Source of the DNA: Peribacillus frigoritolerans
GTDB taxonomy: Bacteria > Bacillota > Bacilli > Bacillales > DSM-1321
Assembly (NCBI RefSeq): GCF_040250305.1
Contig: NZ_CP158190.1
Span: 4,434,001 to 4,498,000, forward strand
Direction: 5' to 3'
Length of the DNA: 64,000 nt
Part shown: positions 34,815 to 44,286 of the stretch, piece after piece
Position numbering within the stretch: position 1 is the stretch's first letter
Layout: the number at the start of each line of letters is the position of its first letter
Notes under the pieces: model-generated
Told to the model about the DNA's origin: nothing
The model's input: only the letters and a program-made list of their open reading frames with translations
The model's database searches: none
Position numbers and translations under genes: made by a program

Positions 34815-34845
34815 AATGGTCCCTGACAATTTTGCCAGGGACCAT
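34815..34845. terminator. Bidirectional terminator between vsr and the methyltransferase
   Basis: ATGGTCCCTG and CAGGGACCAT make a perfect stem with a 10-nt loop between convergent genes. Confidence 0.75.
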
Positions 34846-34852
34846 TCTAAAT

Positions 34853-36100
34853 TTAAAATAAACTAAGTTGTTGTGGATTCACTTTAATAGCTGCTGCATC
34901 TTCTTCCTCGATTTCGAGAATTCGCTTGGCCATTCTTTCAATCAGTCCGACCACCAAGGCATTCCCCATACAGAAGTACCTCATCCGTTCGGACATTCCT
35001 TCCGTCCAATGATCTGGGAACCCATTCAATCTTTCACACTCTACCGGGGTCAGGATGCGAAGCCTTTTCGTTTCGGGATCTTCAACCACATGGCTGCTCC
35101 GATTCACAGTCCCTTCACTTGTCAGCATCGTACGGCCTGGCTTGTCCAACGATTCAGGGAAAGCCATCCCACCCTCGGAGAATACATATTTATGTCCGTT
35201 AGCAGCCGTCCTCTCAATCTTTTTCGGGCCCTTAAGGTAACGGAATTTCTCGATTGCATCCTTGCTAAGATAATACTTTTCATCGACACCAGATTGCAAG
35301 ATTTCACCTAATAGCCGTGGCCGCTCCTCAATTGGCAGCAATTCCTCGGTATATACAGCGCCATCTCTCATGATTCCTGAATTCAAGTAGGTCATCGTGA
35401 ACTCATCTGAAATTTCCAGAATACCTTCTTCCATCATGAATGAATGTGGTTTATGCTTTTTGGAAATTTCCCATTTGACCGGGAATGCATTAGCGAAGAA
35501 ACCTCGTTCATGCAACATTACCGCATCATCTTCCATGGCCCTACTTTTGACATACGGCGTATCGTTCCTGATGGCAAAAATGAAGACGCGTCGCCTCCTC
35601 TGTGCTTGTCCATACTCCGCAGCATTGACGACTCTCCATTCGACTGAGTAATTCAAATCCCTGAAGCTTGCCAGCATGATGGAAAAATCCCTTCCGCGCT
35701 GTTTCGATGGAGACTTCAATAAACGGTCCACATTTTCCAGCAAGATATACTTCGGCCTGATTCCTTCAGCAAGCCTCATGATTTCCCAGAAAAGGACACC
35801 CTTCTTCCCTTGAATTCCCTTTTCTCCGGAAAGACTTCGGGCAACGGAGTAATCTTGACAAGGAAAACCGCCTACAATTAGTTCAATCCCTTGATTTACA
35901 AATATCTTTTCATCTACCGTAGAAATATCTTCATTGGAGTGTATTCCTCTATCGAACTGTCTAGCATAACAGTTAAAAGCATCCTGTGATTTTTTTGAAG
36001 GTTCCCATTGGTTACCCCAAACCACATCAAAACCTTTTGCCGCCTCAAGGCCCAGCCGGAACCCACCGACCCCCGCAAATAATTCAATTGCATTTATCAT
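34853..36100 (-). CDS. DNA (cytosine-5) methyltransferase, M.Sau3AI-like
   Basis: The 415-residue C5 methylase has motif I ELFAGVGGFRLGLE, motif IV GGFPCQDYS (catalytic C81), motif VI ENV (122-124) and motif VIII QRRRRVF (167-173). The segments NQWEPSKKSQDAF and GIQGKKGVLFWEI resemble M.Sau3AI, which methylates the C in GATC. Neighbouring Sau3AI-like nuclease genes support this specificity, though it is inferred. It is divergent from the dead nuclease gene at 36350 and convergent with vsr. AAAGGATG precedes the ATG. Confidence 0.93.
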   Translation of the reverse strand: MINAIELFAGVGGFRLGLEAAKGFDVVWGNQWEPSKKSQDAFNCYARQFDRGIHSNEDISTVDEKIFVNQGIELIVGGFPCQDYSVARSLSGEKGIQGKKGVLFWEIMRLAEGIRPKYILLENVDRLLKSPSKQRGRDFSIMLASFRDLNYSVEWRVVNAAEYGQAQRRRRVFIFAIRNDTPYVKSRAMEDDAVMLHERGFFANAFPVKWEISKKHKPHSFMMEEGILEISDEFTMTYLNSGIMRDGAVYTEELLPIEERPRLLGEILQSGVDEKYYLSKDAIEKFRYLKGPKKIERTAANGHKYVFSEGGMAFPESLDKPGRTMLTSEGTVNRSSHVVEDPETKRLRILTPVECERLNGFPDHWTEGMSERMRYFCMGNALVVGLIERMAKRILEIEEEDAAAIKVNPQQLSLF

Positions 36101-36349
36101 GACCGAACATCCTTTCGGCTTTTATACCTATTATAATAATAATCCCTAGTGAGATCAAGAACTATATATTAAAAATAAAAAATAAATTCTTATTTATCCA
36201 AGATAAGTTAATTAATATACCTGAATTTTGAGTATAGCGGTATAATATTATATACCCTAACTCTATCATTTTAAAGTGTAATGCGTGAATTGTAAAAGAT
36301 TTTAAAATTCCATTTTAACAGAACACTCAAGAAAGGAGCTTGTTATATT

Positions 36350-36945
36350 ATGGAATATAGAACTGTCGAAGAGTTAATGACCAAGGCACAATAAGCCATA
36401 GGTAAAACCTTTGAGGAAATTGATTTAAAAGGTCGACTCACGAACACTAAATCAAAAGGGGGACTTGGCCAACTAATCGAAGAAAGTTTCTTTGGCTATA
36501 AAATCAATTCCGATGCAAGACCCGATTTTGAAGAATTGGGTATCGAGTTGAAAGTCACACCTTTCAAGCAGAATAAAAACAAATCCATCTCTGCAAAGGA
36601 ACGATTGGTATTAAATATAATCAATACCATGATGAAGTTAATACCACATTCGAGACCTCGAGTTTTTGGAAAAAAACGAAAAAATTTTACTGATGTTTTA
36701 TGTTTTATGAATGGTTACCCAACTATGAACCTAAGGATTTTTACATATATAGGAATATCCTATTATCTTATCCGACTGCAGATTTGGAAATCATTAAACA
36801 GGACTGGCAAACGATCGTAGAGAAAATCCGAAACGGCAAGGCCCATGAAATTTCTGAAGGTGACACGAACTATTTAGGTGCTTCCGTCCTTATTGCGATT
36901 AGTTGTTCTTCCCAAAACCATACTAGCACCACAAGCAGGGCATTT
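36350..36945 (+). pseudogene. Degraded Sau3AI/MutH-family restriction nuclease
   Basis: A proper AAAGGAGC and ATG open the frame MEYRTVEELMTKAQ, but codon 15 is TAA. Reading on gives AIGKTFEEIDLKGRL, then DFEELGIELKVTPFK with the catalytic E-x-K. A frameshift near 36620 follows, then YPTADLEIIKQDWQTIVEK, the Sau3AI middle region. Homology stops after NYLGAS, where a recombinase relic begins. This is probably the original partner of the divergent methyltransferase, now dead. Confidence 0.85.
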
Positions 36946-37065
36946 TAGAATGTCTGTAAGAGGATACTCACCACTGTGTATTTATTGGGAGTCCTGCTTC
37001 TGCTTTTTAGAATGGATTGAGCCTTTTCCCATGTTTCATCTGAAATAATCGGTTCATGTCTTTCT
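36895..37065 (-). pseudogene. C-terminal relic of a large serine recombinase
   Basis: Minus-strand reading gives ERHEPIISDETWEKAQ and ILKSRSRTPNKYT. After a frameshift, GEYPLTDILKCPACGASMVL appears, with the CxxC of the zinc-ribbon domain of phage-type serine recombinases. It interrupts the dead nuclease gene, so a mobile element has passed through here. Confidence 0.75.
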
Positions 37066-37183
37066 CAATCACTGGATTTGGGTTGATAGGATTTTAAATG
37101 TTGCTTCGGCTACCACATTATAAAAGTCATTGATATATTATAATTAACAATTGTTGTTCGTTATATTGGAGGAGTGGAATGAT

Positions 37184-38818
37184 TTGAGTAGTGTCTATGA
37201 TACAAAGGAGAAAGTACATAAAAGAGCATTAGAAGCGGTTGGAAAAACGCTTGGAGAGATTGATGTAAAGAGCACTAAGAATGTGAAAAATAAATCTTAT
37301 CCAGGCAATGTAATTGAGCAAGTCTGGTTTGACCATCCAGCAGACAATTATGCTGAACCAGATTTTCCAGAAGCTGGAGTGGAATTAAAAGTTACCCCCA
37401 TAGATAAACAAACAAAACATGCAAAATTTATGGCTGGGGAGAGACTAGTTTTAAATAAAATTAATTACCAAAATGAATATGGTAAAACATTTGAACAAAG
37501 TTCATTTTGGCATAAGAATAAACTAATTGAATTAATTCAATATTATAGACGGGATGTCTCGCATAAGAAAAAAATTTCTAGCGGAGAAATGATTGAAGAT
37601 AAAACAAAATTTCGAGTATCATATGCAAATCTACTTTCAATGACAGAATTACAAGATTTTGGCTTGCCTAAAGATACTGTAATTGAAATACCTGAGAAAG
37701 ATTTAGAAATCATCAAGCAGGACTGGGGAAAAATATCTGAATATATAAACTCTGGGAAAGCCGAACAATTATCAGAAGGGCTTACAAATTATCTAGGAGC
37801 ATGTACAAAGTCAGCAACTGGTGATGATTTTACAAAACAGAAGCATACAGATGTTCCTGCAAAGCCTAGAGCCTATTCATTTAAATCAAAATTCATCAAT
37901 GAACTTATAAATAATCATATTATTGGAGAAGACCATACCGAAGCAATTAATAGTATTGTAAAAGATGTTAGTGAGCTAGAAAAGAAAACTCTTGAGGAGA
38001 TTATTGTCTCCCGCTTTACTCCCTATTACGGTATGAAACAAAGTGAATTGATTCATAAACTTGGTATCAAAGTAGATAAAAGTCAGACACAAAAAAATAT
38101 CAATAACATGATAATCCGTAGAATTCTTAATTTGCCAACCACTACAGATGAAGTTACATCTGAAGAAATCGAAAAAGCAGAAATTAGTTTAAAAACGGTT
38201 ACTTTAAGAAAGGGGAAACCAAAAGAGCATTTTAAATTCATGGGAATTCCTTCATTTATAAAACTGGTAGATGAGTCTTGGGAAGAATCTAAAGTGTATG
38301 ATTTTTTAGATAGACAAAAATTTCTGCTGCTAGTTTTTAATGATTTTAATAATAAGAAAAATGGAAGTGAATCGTACGAAACAAATCCTGAAAAAATCAT
38401 TTTAATAGGTGCTAAATTTTGGAACATGCCACCTTCTGACATAGATGGACCAGTAAAAGAAGTTTGGAAAACGGAAGTTGAAAAACTAAAAAACGGTGTT
38501 GAACTAACTTTTACCAAAAATGAAAATAATGAAATCAGAGTAAAAAATAATTTCATTAAACCATCTCTTGAAGATATTTTACATCTTCGCCCCGATGCCC
38601 AAGTTGCTCAATACAGATTAAAATACTATAAAGACGTTGTAGTTAAAGGGGTTCCTAAAAAGAAATTAATGAATAATTCTAGAAAATTACCTCGCCCAGC
38701 AAAATGGATAATTCGACCAGAGAGTGAAAATGAAAATTTTACCGATGAATATATGACAAAACAAGCTTGGTGGTTAAGTAAAGAATATATTTATGAACAA
38801 ATTAAAGATTTGTTGTAG
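37184..38818 (+). CDS. Sau3AI-family type II restriction endonuclease
   Basis: The 544-residue protein has the Sau3AI layout: an N-terminal MutH/Sau3AI catalytic domain with D60, E67 and K69 (PDFPEAGVELKVTP), LNKINYQNEYGKTFEQSSFW, DLEIIKQDWGKISEY and EGLTNYLGACTKSA. A second, DNA-binding copy of the fold follows in the C-terminal half (FWNMPPSDIDGPVKEVW). Sau3AI cuts GATC regardless of adenine methylation. The TTG at 37184 lies 9 nt after GGAGGAG and is the best start. The host is presumably protected by the nearby M.Sau3AI-like methylase. Confidence 0.9.
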   Translation: MSSVYDTKEKVHKRALEAVGKTLGEIDVKSTKNVKNKSYPGNVIEQVWFDHPADNYAEPDFPEAGVELKVTPIDKQTKHAKFMAGERLVLNKINYQNEYGKTFEQSSFWHKNKLIELIQYYRRDVSHKKKISSGEMIEDKTKFRVSYANLLSMTELQDFGLPKDTVIEIPEKDLEIIKQDWGKISEYINSGKAEQLSEGLTNYLGACTKSATGDDFTKQKHTDVPAKPRAYSFKSKFINELINNHIIGEDHTEAINSIVKDVSELEKKTLEEIIVSRFTPYYGMKQSELIHKLGIKVDKSQTQKNINNMIIRRILNLPTTTDEVTSEEIEKAEISLKTVTLRKGKPKEHFKFMGIPSFIKLVDESWEESKVYDFLDRQKFLLLVFNDFNNKKNGSESYETNPEKIILIGAKFWNMPPSDIDGPVKEVWKTEVEKLKNGVELTFTKNENNEIRVKNNFIKPSLEDILHLRPDAQVAQYRLKYYKDVVVKGVPKKKLMNNSRKLPRPAKWIIRPESENENFTDEYMTKQAWWLSKEYIYEQIKDLL

Positions 38819-38838
38819 AATAATGCTTCAATCTAATA

Positions 38839-38869
38839 AAAAAGCTTACCGAAATGGTAAGCTTTTTTA
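38839..38869 (+). terminator. Terminator of the Sau3AI-family gene
   Basis: AAAAAAGCTTACC and GGTAAGCTTTTTT form a perfect stem around a tiny loop, 20 bp after the stop. Confidence 0.8.
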
Positions 38870-39047
38870 TCTACCTTTAATCTATCGACTTTAATGGTAA
38901 TTATTATATTAGGCATACTTGGAATTATTATTTTTCAGAGCATCCTATCTTATTTTAAGGAATTCTAATGTTCACTTACCTATCAGACCCTAGAATACCC
39001 TGCCATACGGCAAGGTTTTAACCTTAATCTGGTATGTCAACTTTAAA

Positions 39048-39311
39048 CTAAACAATTTTTTTAAGGTGTTCTTTTTTATACTCAATTGGGCATAGATACC
39101 CCAAGTGTCCCATGAATTCTTTTATGATTAAAACAATGAACATAATTATCTAATTCCAACTTTAACTGTTCCAAACTCTCAAAATATTTACCTTTTACAA
39201 ATTCCGTCTTGATAATTTTAAATGTAGATTCGTCTACTGCATTATCATAGGGGCAACCTTTCCTGCTTAATGACCGTTTAATTTCGAATGTACTCAGTAA
39301 ATTGGCTCAAC
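39048..39311 (-). pseudogene. IS3-family transposase C-terminal relic
   Basis: Minus-strand frame reads EIKRSLSRKGCPYDNAVDES, then FKIIKTEFVKGKYFESLEQL and HKRIHGTLGYLCPIEYKKEH to a stop. This is the end of the DDE integrase domain of IS150-like orfB. The N-terminal part is absent. The region 38870-39047 and 39312-39623 shows no other gene; the IS end near 39020-39047 seems degraded. Confidence 0.8.
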
Positions 39312-39623
39312 TTCTCTATGGGTTCATTATTAAGACTCATTAATTTCACTTTTTATATTTTAAATTATTGGTCAAATCTTAATAAATGATTCCACATTAT
39401 TATAATAGTTTGTATTGCTACTCAACCCCAAAAAACCTCATTTACTTATGATACGGTTCACCTTATCACATTCAAAAGATTTACCTTGTCTGCTCATAAA
39501 TAAATATCGGCAACTTTAAATTTAATATAAACTTGATGTCTCAACCATCATCCTGTTTAAATATACCCAGTATCCATATTTCGTTATAATATGTAGTATG
39601 TAAAGAAAATTGGAGGTATATTT

Positions 39624-41723
39624 ATGAAAGCCACCGAGACAAACTTTTTACAATTTCTAAAAGGGCCAAAGCAATTCGTTATTCCGATTTATCAACGGAC
39701 ATATAGTTGGACGAAAAAACAATGTGCTCAGTTATGGGACGATATTGAACGAATCTCTGAAGATGTGAATCTATCAGCACATTTCTTAGGTTCAATAGTT
39801 TATGTTGAGAAAGGTTTATATCATGTAACTTCTGTGCCCCAACTTTTAGTAATAGATGGTCAGCAAAGATTAACAACCTTAAGCCTAATATTATCTGCGT
39901 TTTCTGAGGTAATGGGAGAACAGATTAAAACCTGCGAATCAATTACATCAAAGAAAGTTCGTAATTACTTCCTTTTTAATGCTGAAGAAGATGATGACAC
40001 CCAGTACAAGCTATTATTAACCCAAAAAGATCGTCAAACTTATATTGATTTACTTGAAAGAAATGAATTCGAGGATGATCATTCAAAAAGAATTGTAGAG
40101 AATCAGAAATACTTCAAGGATAAGATAATGAAAAGTCAATTAACTTTGGATGAAATTTATCAAGCTCTTAATAAACTTATTGTTGTGGATATAGCTTTAG
40201 ATCGTGATAAAGATAACCCCCAATTAATCTTTGAGAGCCTCAATTCCACAGGGCTTGATTTATCACAAGCTGATTTAATTCGAAACTATTTCCTGATGGG
40301 GTTACAACCAAAAGAACAGGAATACCTTTACAACAAATATTGGTACAAGCTTGAAATGAAGTTCGACAAACTACCTGATTCAAGCTATTTTGATCGCTTT
40401 ATTAGGGATTATATTACGCTTAAAACAGGAGTAATCCCCAAAATTGGTTTTGTATACGAGGCATTTAAATCCTATGTAACTGAACACGCTCACCTAACAA
40501 CTGAAGAAATAATTATCGATGTTTACTCATATGGACAATATTATGTAAATCTTAATTTGCATGATAAAGATCCTGTACTTGAAAATGTATTTCGTGATAT
40601 ACGTGGACTTAGAGTAGATACCGCAAATCCATTCTTAATGCAAGTTTACAATGACTATGTACAAAACATTATTAATAAAGACGAACTAATTACTGTTTTT
40701 AGATTAGTTGAAAGTTACGTTTTCAGACGCGCAATTTGCAGTATACCAACAAATTCGTTAAATAATACTTTCGCAGCTTTGTCAAAAGAGATTGATAAAA
40801 CTGACTACTTAAATAGCTTAAAAGCTGCATTTATATTTAAGACATCCTATCGACGCTTTCCATCTGATGAGGAATTTCGTCGGGACCTATTAATTAAAGA
40901 TCTATACAACTTCAGAAATCGGAATTATCTGTTACGAAAGCTGGAAAATCATAATCGAAAAGAAATTGTCAATGTTGAAAATTATACTATTGAACATATA
41001 ATGCCACAAAACAAAAACCTTTCAGTTGAATGGCAAACAGCCTTAGGATCAGAGTGGGAAGCAATCCAACTTTCTTACCTTCATACTTTAGGCAATTTAA
41101 CTTTAACTGGATATAATTCTGAATTAAGCGATCGAAGTTTTTCTGAAAAATTATCTCTTGTAGGTGGCTTCAAAGATAGCCCATTATGGTTAAATCGTAG
41201 TGTTTCCAAATTTACAACATGGAAAAAAGAATCGATTGAAGAAAGAGCAAATATCTTAGCCGAACGAGCAATTACTGTCTGGCAGTCTCCGACTCTTTCA
41301 GAAGATGTTTTAAAACGATTTAAGAAAAACGAAAATGAGTCAAAATCAAAAACAGATTATTCAATTGAACATCATGCCAATGCATTTAGTTCTGAAACCC
41401 ATAAGTTATATGACTTATTAAAAACTCGCATCTTAAACATAGATAGTTCCGTACATGAGGAAGTAAAGAAATTTTATATCGCCTTTAAGTATGGGAATAG
41501 AAATTTCGTAGATTTATTACCCGCAAAACAAACTATAAAGATTTGGCTAAATTGTAAATTCGGTGAATTACATGATCCTGATCATCTTGGAAGAGATGTG
41601 ACAGATATTGGCCACCGGGGAAATGGAGACATTGAAATCAGCTTAAAATCTGAGACTGATTTAGAACCTATTATGGACCTTATTCAGCAGTCATTTATAT
41701 TAAACTCTGATCAGGATGAATAA
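39624..41723 (+). CDS. GmrSD-like DUF262/DUF1524 restriction protein with DUF5655 tail
   Basis: The 699-residue single-chain type IV-like restriction enzyme has an N-terminal DUF262 NTPase/nickase module with YQRTYSWT and IDGQQRLTT (77-85). A helical middle follows, then a DUF1524 HNH nuclease with H458 (YTIEHIMPQ) and HTLGNLTLTGYNSELSDRSF. A C-terminal DUF5655 domain (about 590-695; FKYGNRNFVDLLPAKQTIKI) ends the chain. GmrSD, BrxU and SspE use the same modules against phages with modified or phosphorothioated DNA. GGAGG precedes the ATG. It is an independent transcription unit. Confidence 0.88.
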   Translation: MKATETNFLQFLKGPKQFVIPIYQRTYSWTKKQCAQLWDDIERISEDVNLSAHFLGSIVYVEKGLYHVTSVPQLLVIDGQQRLTTLSLILSAFSEVMGEQIKTCESITSKKVRNYFLFNAEEDDDTQYKLLLTQKDRQTYIDLLERNEFEDDHSKRIVENQKYFKDKIMKSQLTLDEIYQALNKLIVVDIALDRDKDNPQLIFESLNSTGLDLSQADLIRNYFLMGLQPKEQEYLYNKYWYKLEMKFDKLPDSSYFDRFIRDYITLKTGVIPKIGFVYEAFKSYVTEHAHLTTEEIIIDVYSYGQYYVNLNLHDKDPVLENVFRDIRGLRVDTANPFLMQVYNDYVQNIINKDELITVFRLVESYVFRRAICSIPTNSLNNTFAALSKEIDKTDYLNSLKAAFIFKTSYRRFPSDEEFRRDLLIKDLYNFRNRNYLLRKLENHNRKEIVNVENYTIEHIMPQNKNLSVEWQTALGSEWEAIQLSYLHTLGNLTLTGYNSELSDRSFSEKLSLVGGFKDSPLWLNRSVSKFTTWKKESIEERANILAERAITVWQSPTLSEDVLKRFKKNENESKSKTDYSIEHHANAFSSETHKLYDLLKTRILNIDSSVHEEVKKFYIAFKYGNRNFVDLLPAKQTIKIWLNCKFGELHDPDHLGRDVTDIGHRGNGDIEISLKSETDLEPIMDLIQQSFILNSDQDE

Positions 41724-41788
41724 GGAATATATAAGCAAACTAAATTTTGATTGATAAACATCATTTTAAATTTCACAGTTTCACAAGC

Positions 41789-41820
41789 GATCAAGTCTTT
41801 ATCACGATCGCTTTTTTTAT
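41789..41820 (+). terminator. Terminator of the DUF262 gene
   Basis: GCGATC and GATCGC (with extra pairing) are followed by TTTTTTTAT, 65 bp after the stop codon. Confidence 0.7.
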
Positions 41821-41900
41821 TGGCATCATATAGTGCCTTTGAATCCGGGACTTATATTTAGTTTTTCCTCCTTTATTTTTAACGAAAGATGAACGTGTTT

Positions 41901-42329
41901 CTAGCAGTTAAAATACTCTTTCAAAAATTCATAAAATGTGGGCCACGTTTCTTTTAATTCTCCTTTTAAAAGTAGCTCATCTCCGCCCTCAAAATTCACT
42001 GTATAGACTTTATCTGTTACCGTATCAAGCACTAATACAGCATTTGCTGACATTTCACTTAAAATCAAATACTTTTTCGGAAAGCCATGCTCTTTTCGGC
42101 AAATAAATGTATATGATTCAATATTATTCTCTTCATCTACGATATCAAGTAATTCAAAAGGTACAAATTCTTCCCAAAAAGGTCCAGCATAATAATGGTA
42201 AAATCCACGGAATGTATCTGATACATCTACTTCTAAACTATTTAATGTCTCATTTACTTTACTTTTATCTTCACGTTTATAAATGTCCTCTCCTAGAACT
42301 TGATCTATTTTCTCAGGCAAAATACTCAT
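41901..42329 (-). CDS. SMI1/KNR4 (SUKH) family immunity protein
   Basis: The 142-residue acidic protein contains the SUKH-type pattern FYHYYAGPFWEEFVPFELLD and a C-terminal TWPTFYEFLKEYF. AGGAGGGAATT precedes the ATG at 42329; the frame continues upstream without a site. SUKH proteins neutralise secreted nuclease toxins in recipient cells. It is the leftmost member of the minus-strand immunity array, and no toxin relic was found directly upstream. Confidence 0.75.
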   Translation of the reverse strand: MSILPEKIDQVLGEDIYKREDKSKVNETLNSLEVDVSDTFRGFYHYYAGPFWEEFVPFELLDIVDEENNIESYTFICRKEHGFPKKYLILSEMSANAVLVLDTVTDKVYTVNFEGGDELLLKGELKETWPTFYEFLKEYFNC

Positions 42330-42544
42330 TTTTAATTCCCTCCTAAAGCTTCTCGTCCCCTTGTTATCCACTGATGTATGATACCTAGTTGATAGCCCAA
42401 TGCTTTTTGTTGTGAATGGTGTTTTGGTTTATTAGCAAAAAAGCATTTGTTGCCTATATTAGACAATCAAGTGCTTTTCTTTGTTCTTGTCACCCAATCC
42501 CAGCATTATATGATCCTTCATTATAATACTTTCGGCGTATAGAA

Positions 42545-43006
42545 TTACAGAAGGCTTGCTTTAAGTGCATCACTCAACATAGAATCGAAACTATCAAATA
42601 AATGAATTAAAGTTCCAGAGGGTTTATCAAGTTCTACATATACTCTCTCATTTAGGTCATAACAAAACCATGCAGTATCAGAATCCCCCAAAAATAAGTA
42701 TTGCTTTTGCCAATCATTTTCATACCAAAGCTCGTTTGTTTCAATAAACCCCTGAACCTCTTCATCTACTTCGTTATCAAGTAGCGTTTCATCAACACCA
42801 TAGATTACAAATCCATTAAAGTCTAATCCATTTACATTCTTAAGAAATTCAATATACGACTCAGGAATAATAATGTTTCCTAGTTTCTGCTGAATAGTTT
42901 GTTTCATTTTTATAATTTCTGAATTCGATACTGGATTCCTAAGTACACCATCATATTTCCCTTCAATTTTTTCTACTTCTATCAATAAGTCTTTCCACTG
43001 AGGCAT
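42545..43006 (-). CDS. YrhA-like SMI1/KNR4 family immunity protein
   Basis: The 153-residue protein has IIIPESYIEFLKNVNGLDFNG (first 20 residues shown are typical) and QYLFLGDSDTAWFCYDL, a YrhA-type SUKH protein. Standing upstream is the relic of another SUKH gene (43097-43475). Good AGGAGTACAT-type ribosome site. Cytosolic immunity role inferred. Confidence 0.75.
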   Translation of the reverse strand: MPQWKDLLIEVEKIEGKYDGVLRNPVSNSEIIKMKQTIQQKLGNIIIPESYIEFLKNVNGLDFNGFVIYGVDETLLDNEVDEEVQGFIETNELWYENDWQKQYLFLGDSDTAWFCYDLNERVYVELDKPSGTLIHLFDSFDSMLSDALKASLL

Positions 43007-43096
43007 ATGTACTCCTCCTGATATCGTTTGTATTTGTCATACCTTATATTATTAGGATTGCTTAAAAAGGATAAATGTAACTTTCTATGAGTATCA

Positions 43097-43475
43097 TTAT
43101 TCAGATTCATAAAGGCTATTAAAGAACTCAGCAAAACTATCTGCAAGGATATACATTTTGCCCATTTCGTCTTCTGGTTCTATATCATGAACCCACTAAC
43201 CCCTAATAGAATCTCATTTCCTCCTGGATCTTGTTAAGTTATATGCTTACATTGAATGGAGTGGTTCTAAATAATTCAATAAATTGGAAAATAAGGAAAA
43301 TGTAAGCTAGGGTGATATGATAAATTAGAACTATAAAGATTGTTAAACAACCTTTTTAAGGGATAATTTTTTATATAGGTAGCGTAACATCATACTCTTG
43401 TTCAAATTGTTTTATATCTTGTAAAGAGATCTTTGGATATTAAAACTAATCATTTTTGCCATACTCTCACTCCTA
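43097..43475 (-). pseudogene. Decayed SMI1/KNR4 gene
   Basis: An N-terminal piece encodes KISLQDIKQFEQEYDVTLP (43377-43434, typical SUKH helix 1 and LP turn). A C-terminal piece encodes EPEDEMGKMYILADSFAEFF to a stop at 43097. Between them the frame is lost. The C-terminal piece resembles that of the 48574-49023 protein. Confidence 0.65.
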
Positions 43476-43580
43476 TATCCTTACTTAGTTCTCCCATCAA
43501 TTTTTGATTGACCACCAATGTGTCTAAACTCTCTGTGGTGTCTTCATCTACTAGCACCATAGTTTTTCGTCAATCAAAAA

Positions 43581-43692
43581 GTATTTGCGAACTTATCCCA
43601 GCTAACTCTCGAATTTGGAGACTATGAGAACTGGTTTAATAAGCTAAGAATTCATGGAACTCTTGGCTACTTATGTCCTCTAGAAATTCTTC
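43581..43692 (+). pseudogene. IS3-family transposase end, second relic
   Basis: Plus-strand frame reads EFGDYENWFNKLRIHGTLGY and LCPLEI, the C-terminal tip of an IS3-group transposase, here facing opposite to the 39048 relic. The rest of 43476-43966 shows a terminator-like hairpin (AAAAGCCA...TGGCTTTT near 43736-43766) and no gene. Confidence 0.65.
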
Positions 43693-43966
43693 CATTCTCT
43701 CATGTGAATTTTCACTTATCCCCACCAACTATACAAAAAAGCCACCTGTCTCCCGATGGCTTTTCCCTTAAGCAGTTTTCCTATAATATGAGTTATCTAC
43801 TTCGATCCGGATTTTGGCGCGCGCTGTTTTTTTGCTGCAATAATGAGGTGGCGACTATTGCGCAGCTAATGATTGCTCCATGATATAGAAGAAAATTGAG
43901 GGAGTTCAATAAGAAACAACAACAATCATTACCAGAGACTTCATAAATAACTGTTATGTAATCTTC

Positions 43967-44284
43967 TTAGAGCTTTGGAGTCATTAAACTGATCATGACT
44001 TTTAAGGTATCTTTTAAATCTTCCTTCTCAGTTACTAAATTAGATTTGGATGCCACCACTGCATCCAACCGGTTCACCATTTGTGTTATGGTATTTGTTA
44101 ATTGCTCTGAAGCTTTATCCCCTGACATCCCTTTCCAACCTTCCAAATTATTATATTCTGCAACAAGTTCATGCAATGCACTAGTTAATTTCTTCTTACA
44201 AATTGTTATCTTAGGAATGGCTGATTCCATACTATCAATTGTGGTCATAACCGTCACTTTATCTTCAATCGAATTATCAAACAT
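43967..44284 (-). CDS. Small helical partner of the lipase effector (TlaA/WXG-like)
   Basis: The 105-residue all-helical protein has a helix-turn-helix hairpin around GWKGMSGDKASEQL, the WxG-type turn of ESX/LXG-associated proteins. It lies 2 bp downstream of the lipase gene in one operon. In S. aureus two such small proteins (TlaA, TlaB) bind the C-terminal domain of the lipase TslA and are needed for its export. Only one is seen here. The match is by architecture, not by sequence search. Confidence 0.6.
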   Translation of the reverse strand: MFDNSIEDKVTVMTTIDSMESAIPKITICKKKLTSALHELVAEYNNLEGWKGMSGDKASEQLTNTITQMVNRLDAVVASKSNLVTEKEDLKDTLKVMISLMTPKL

Positions 44285-44286
44285 TC

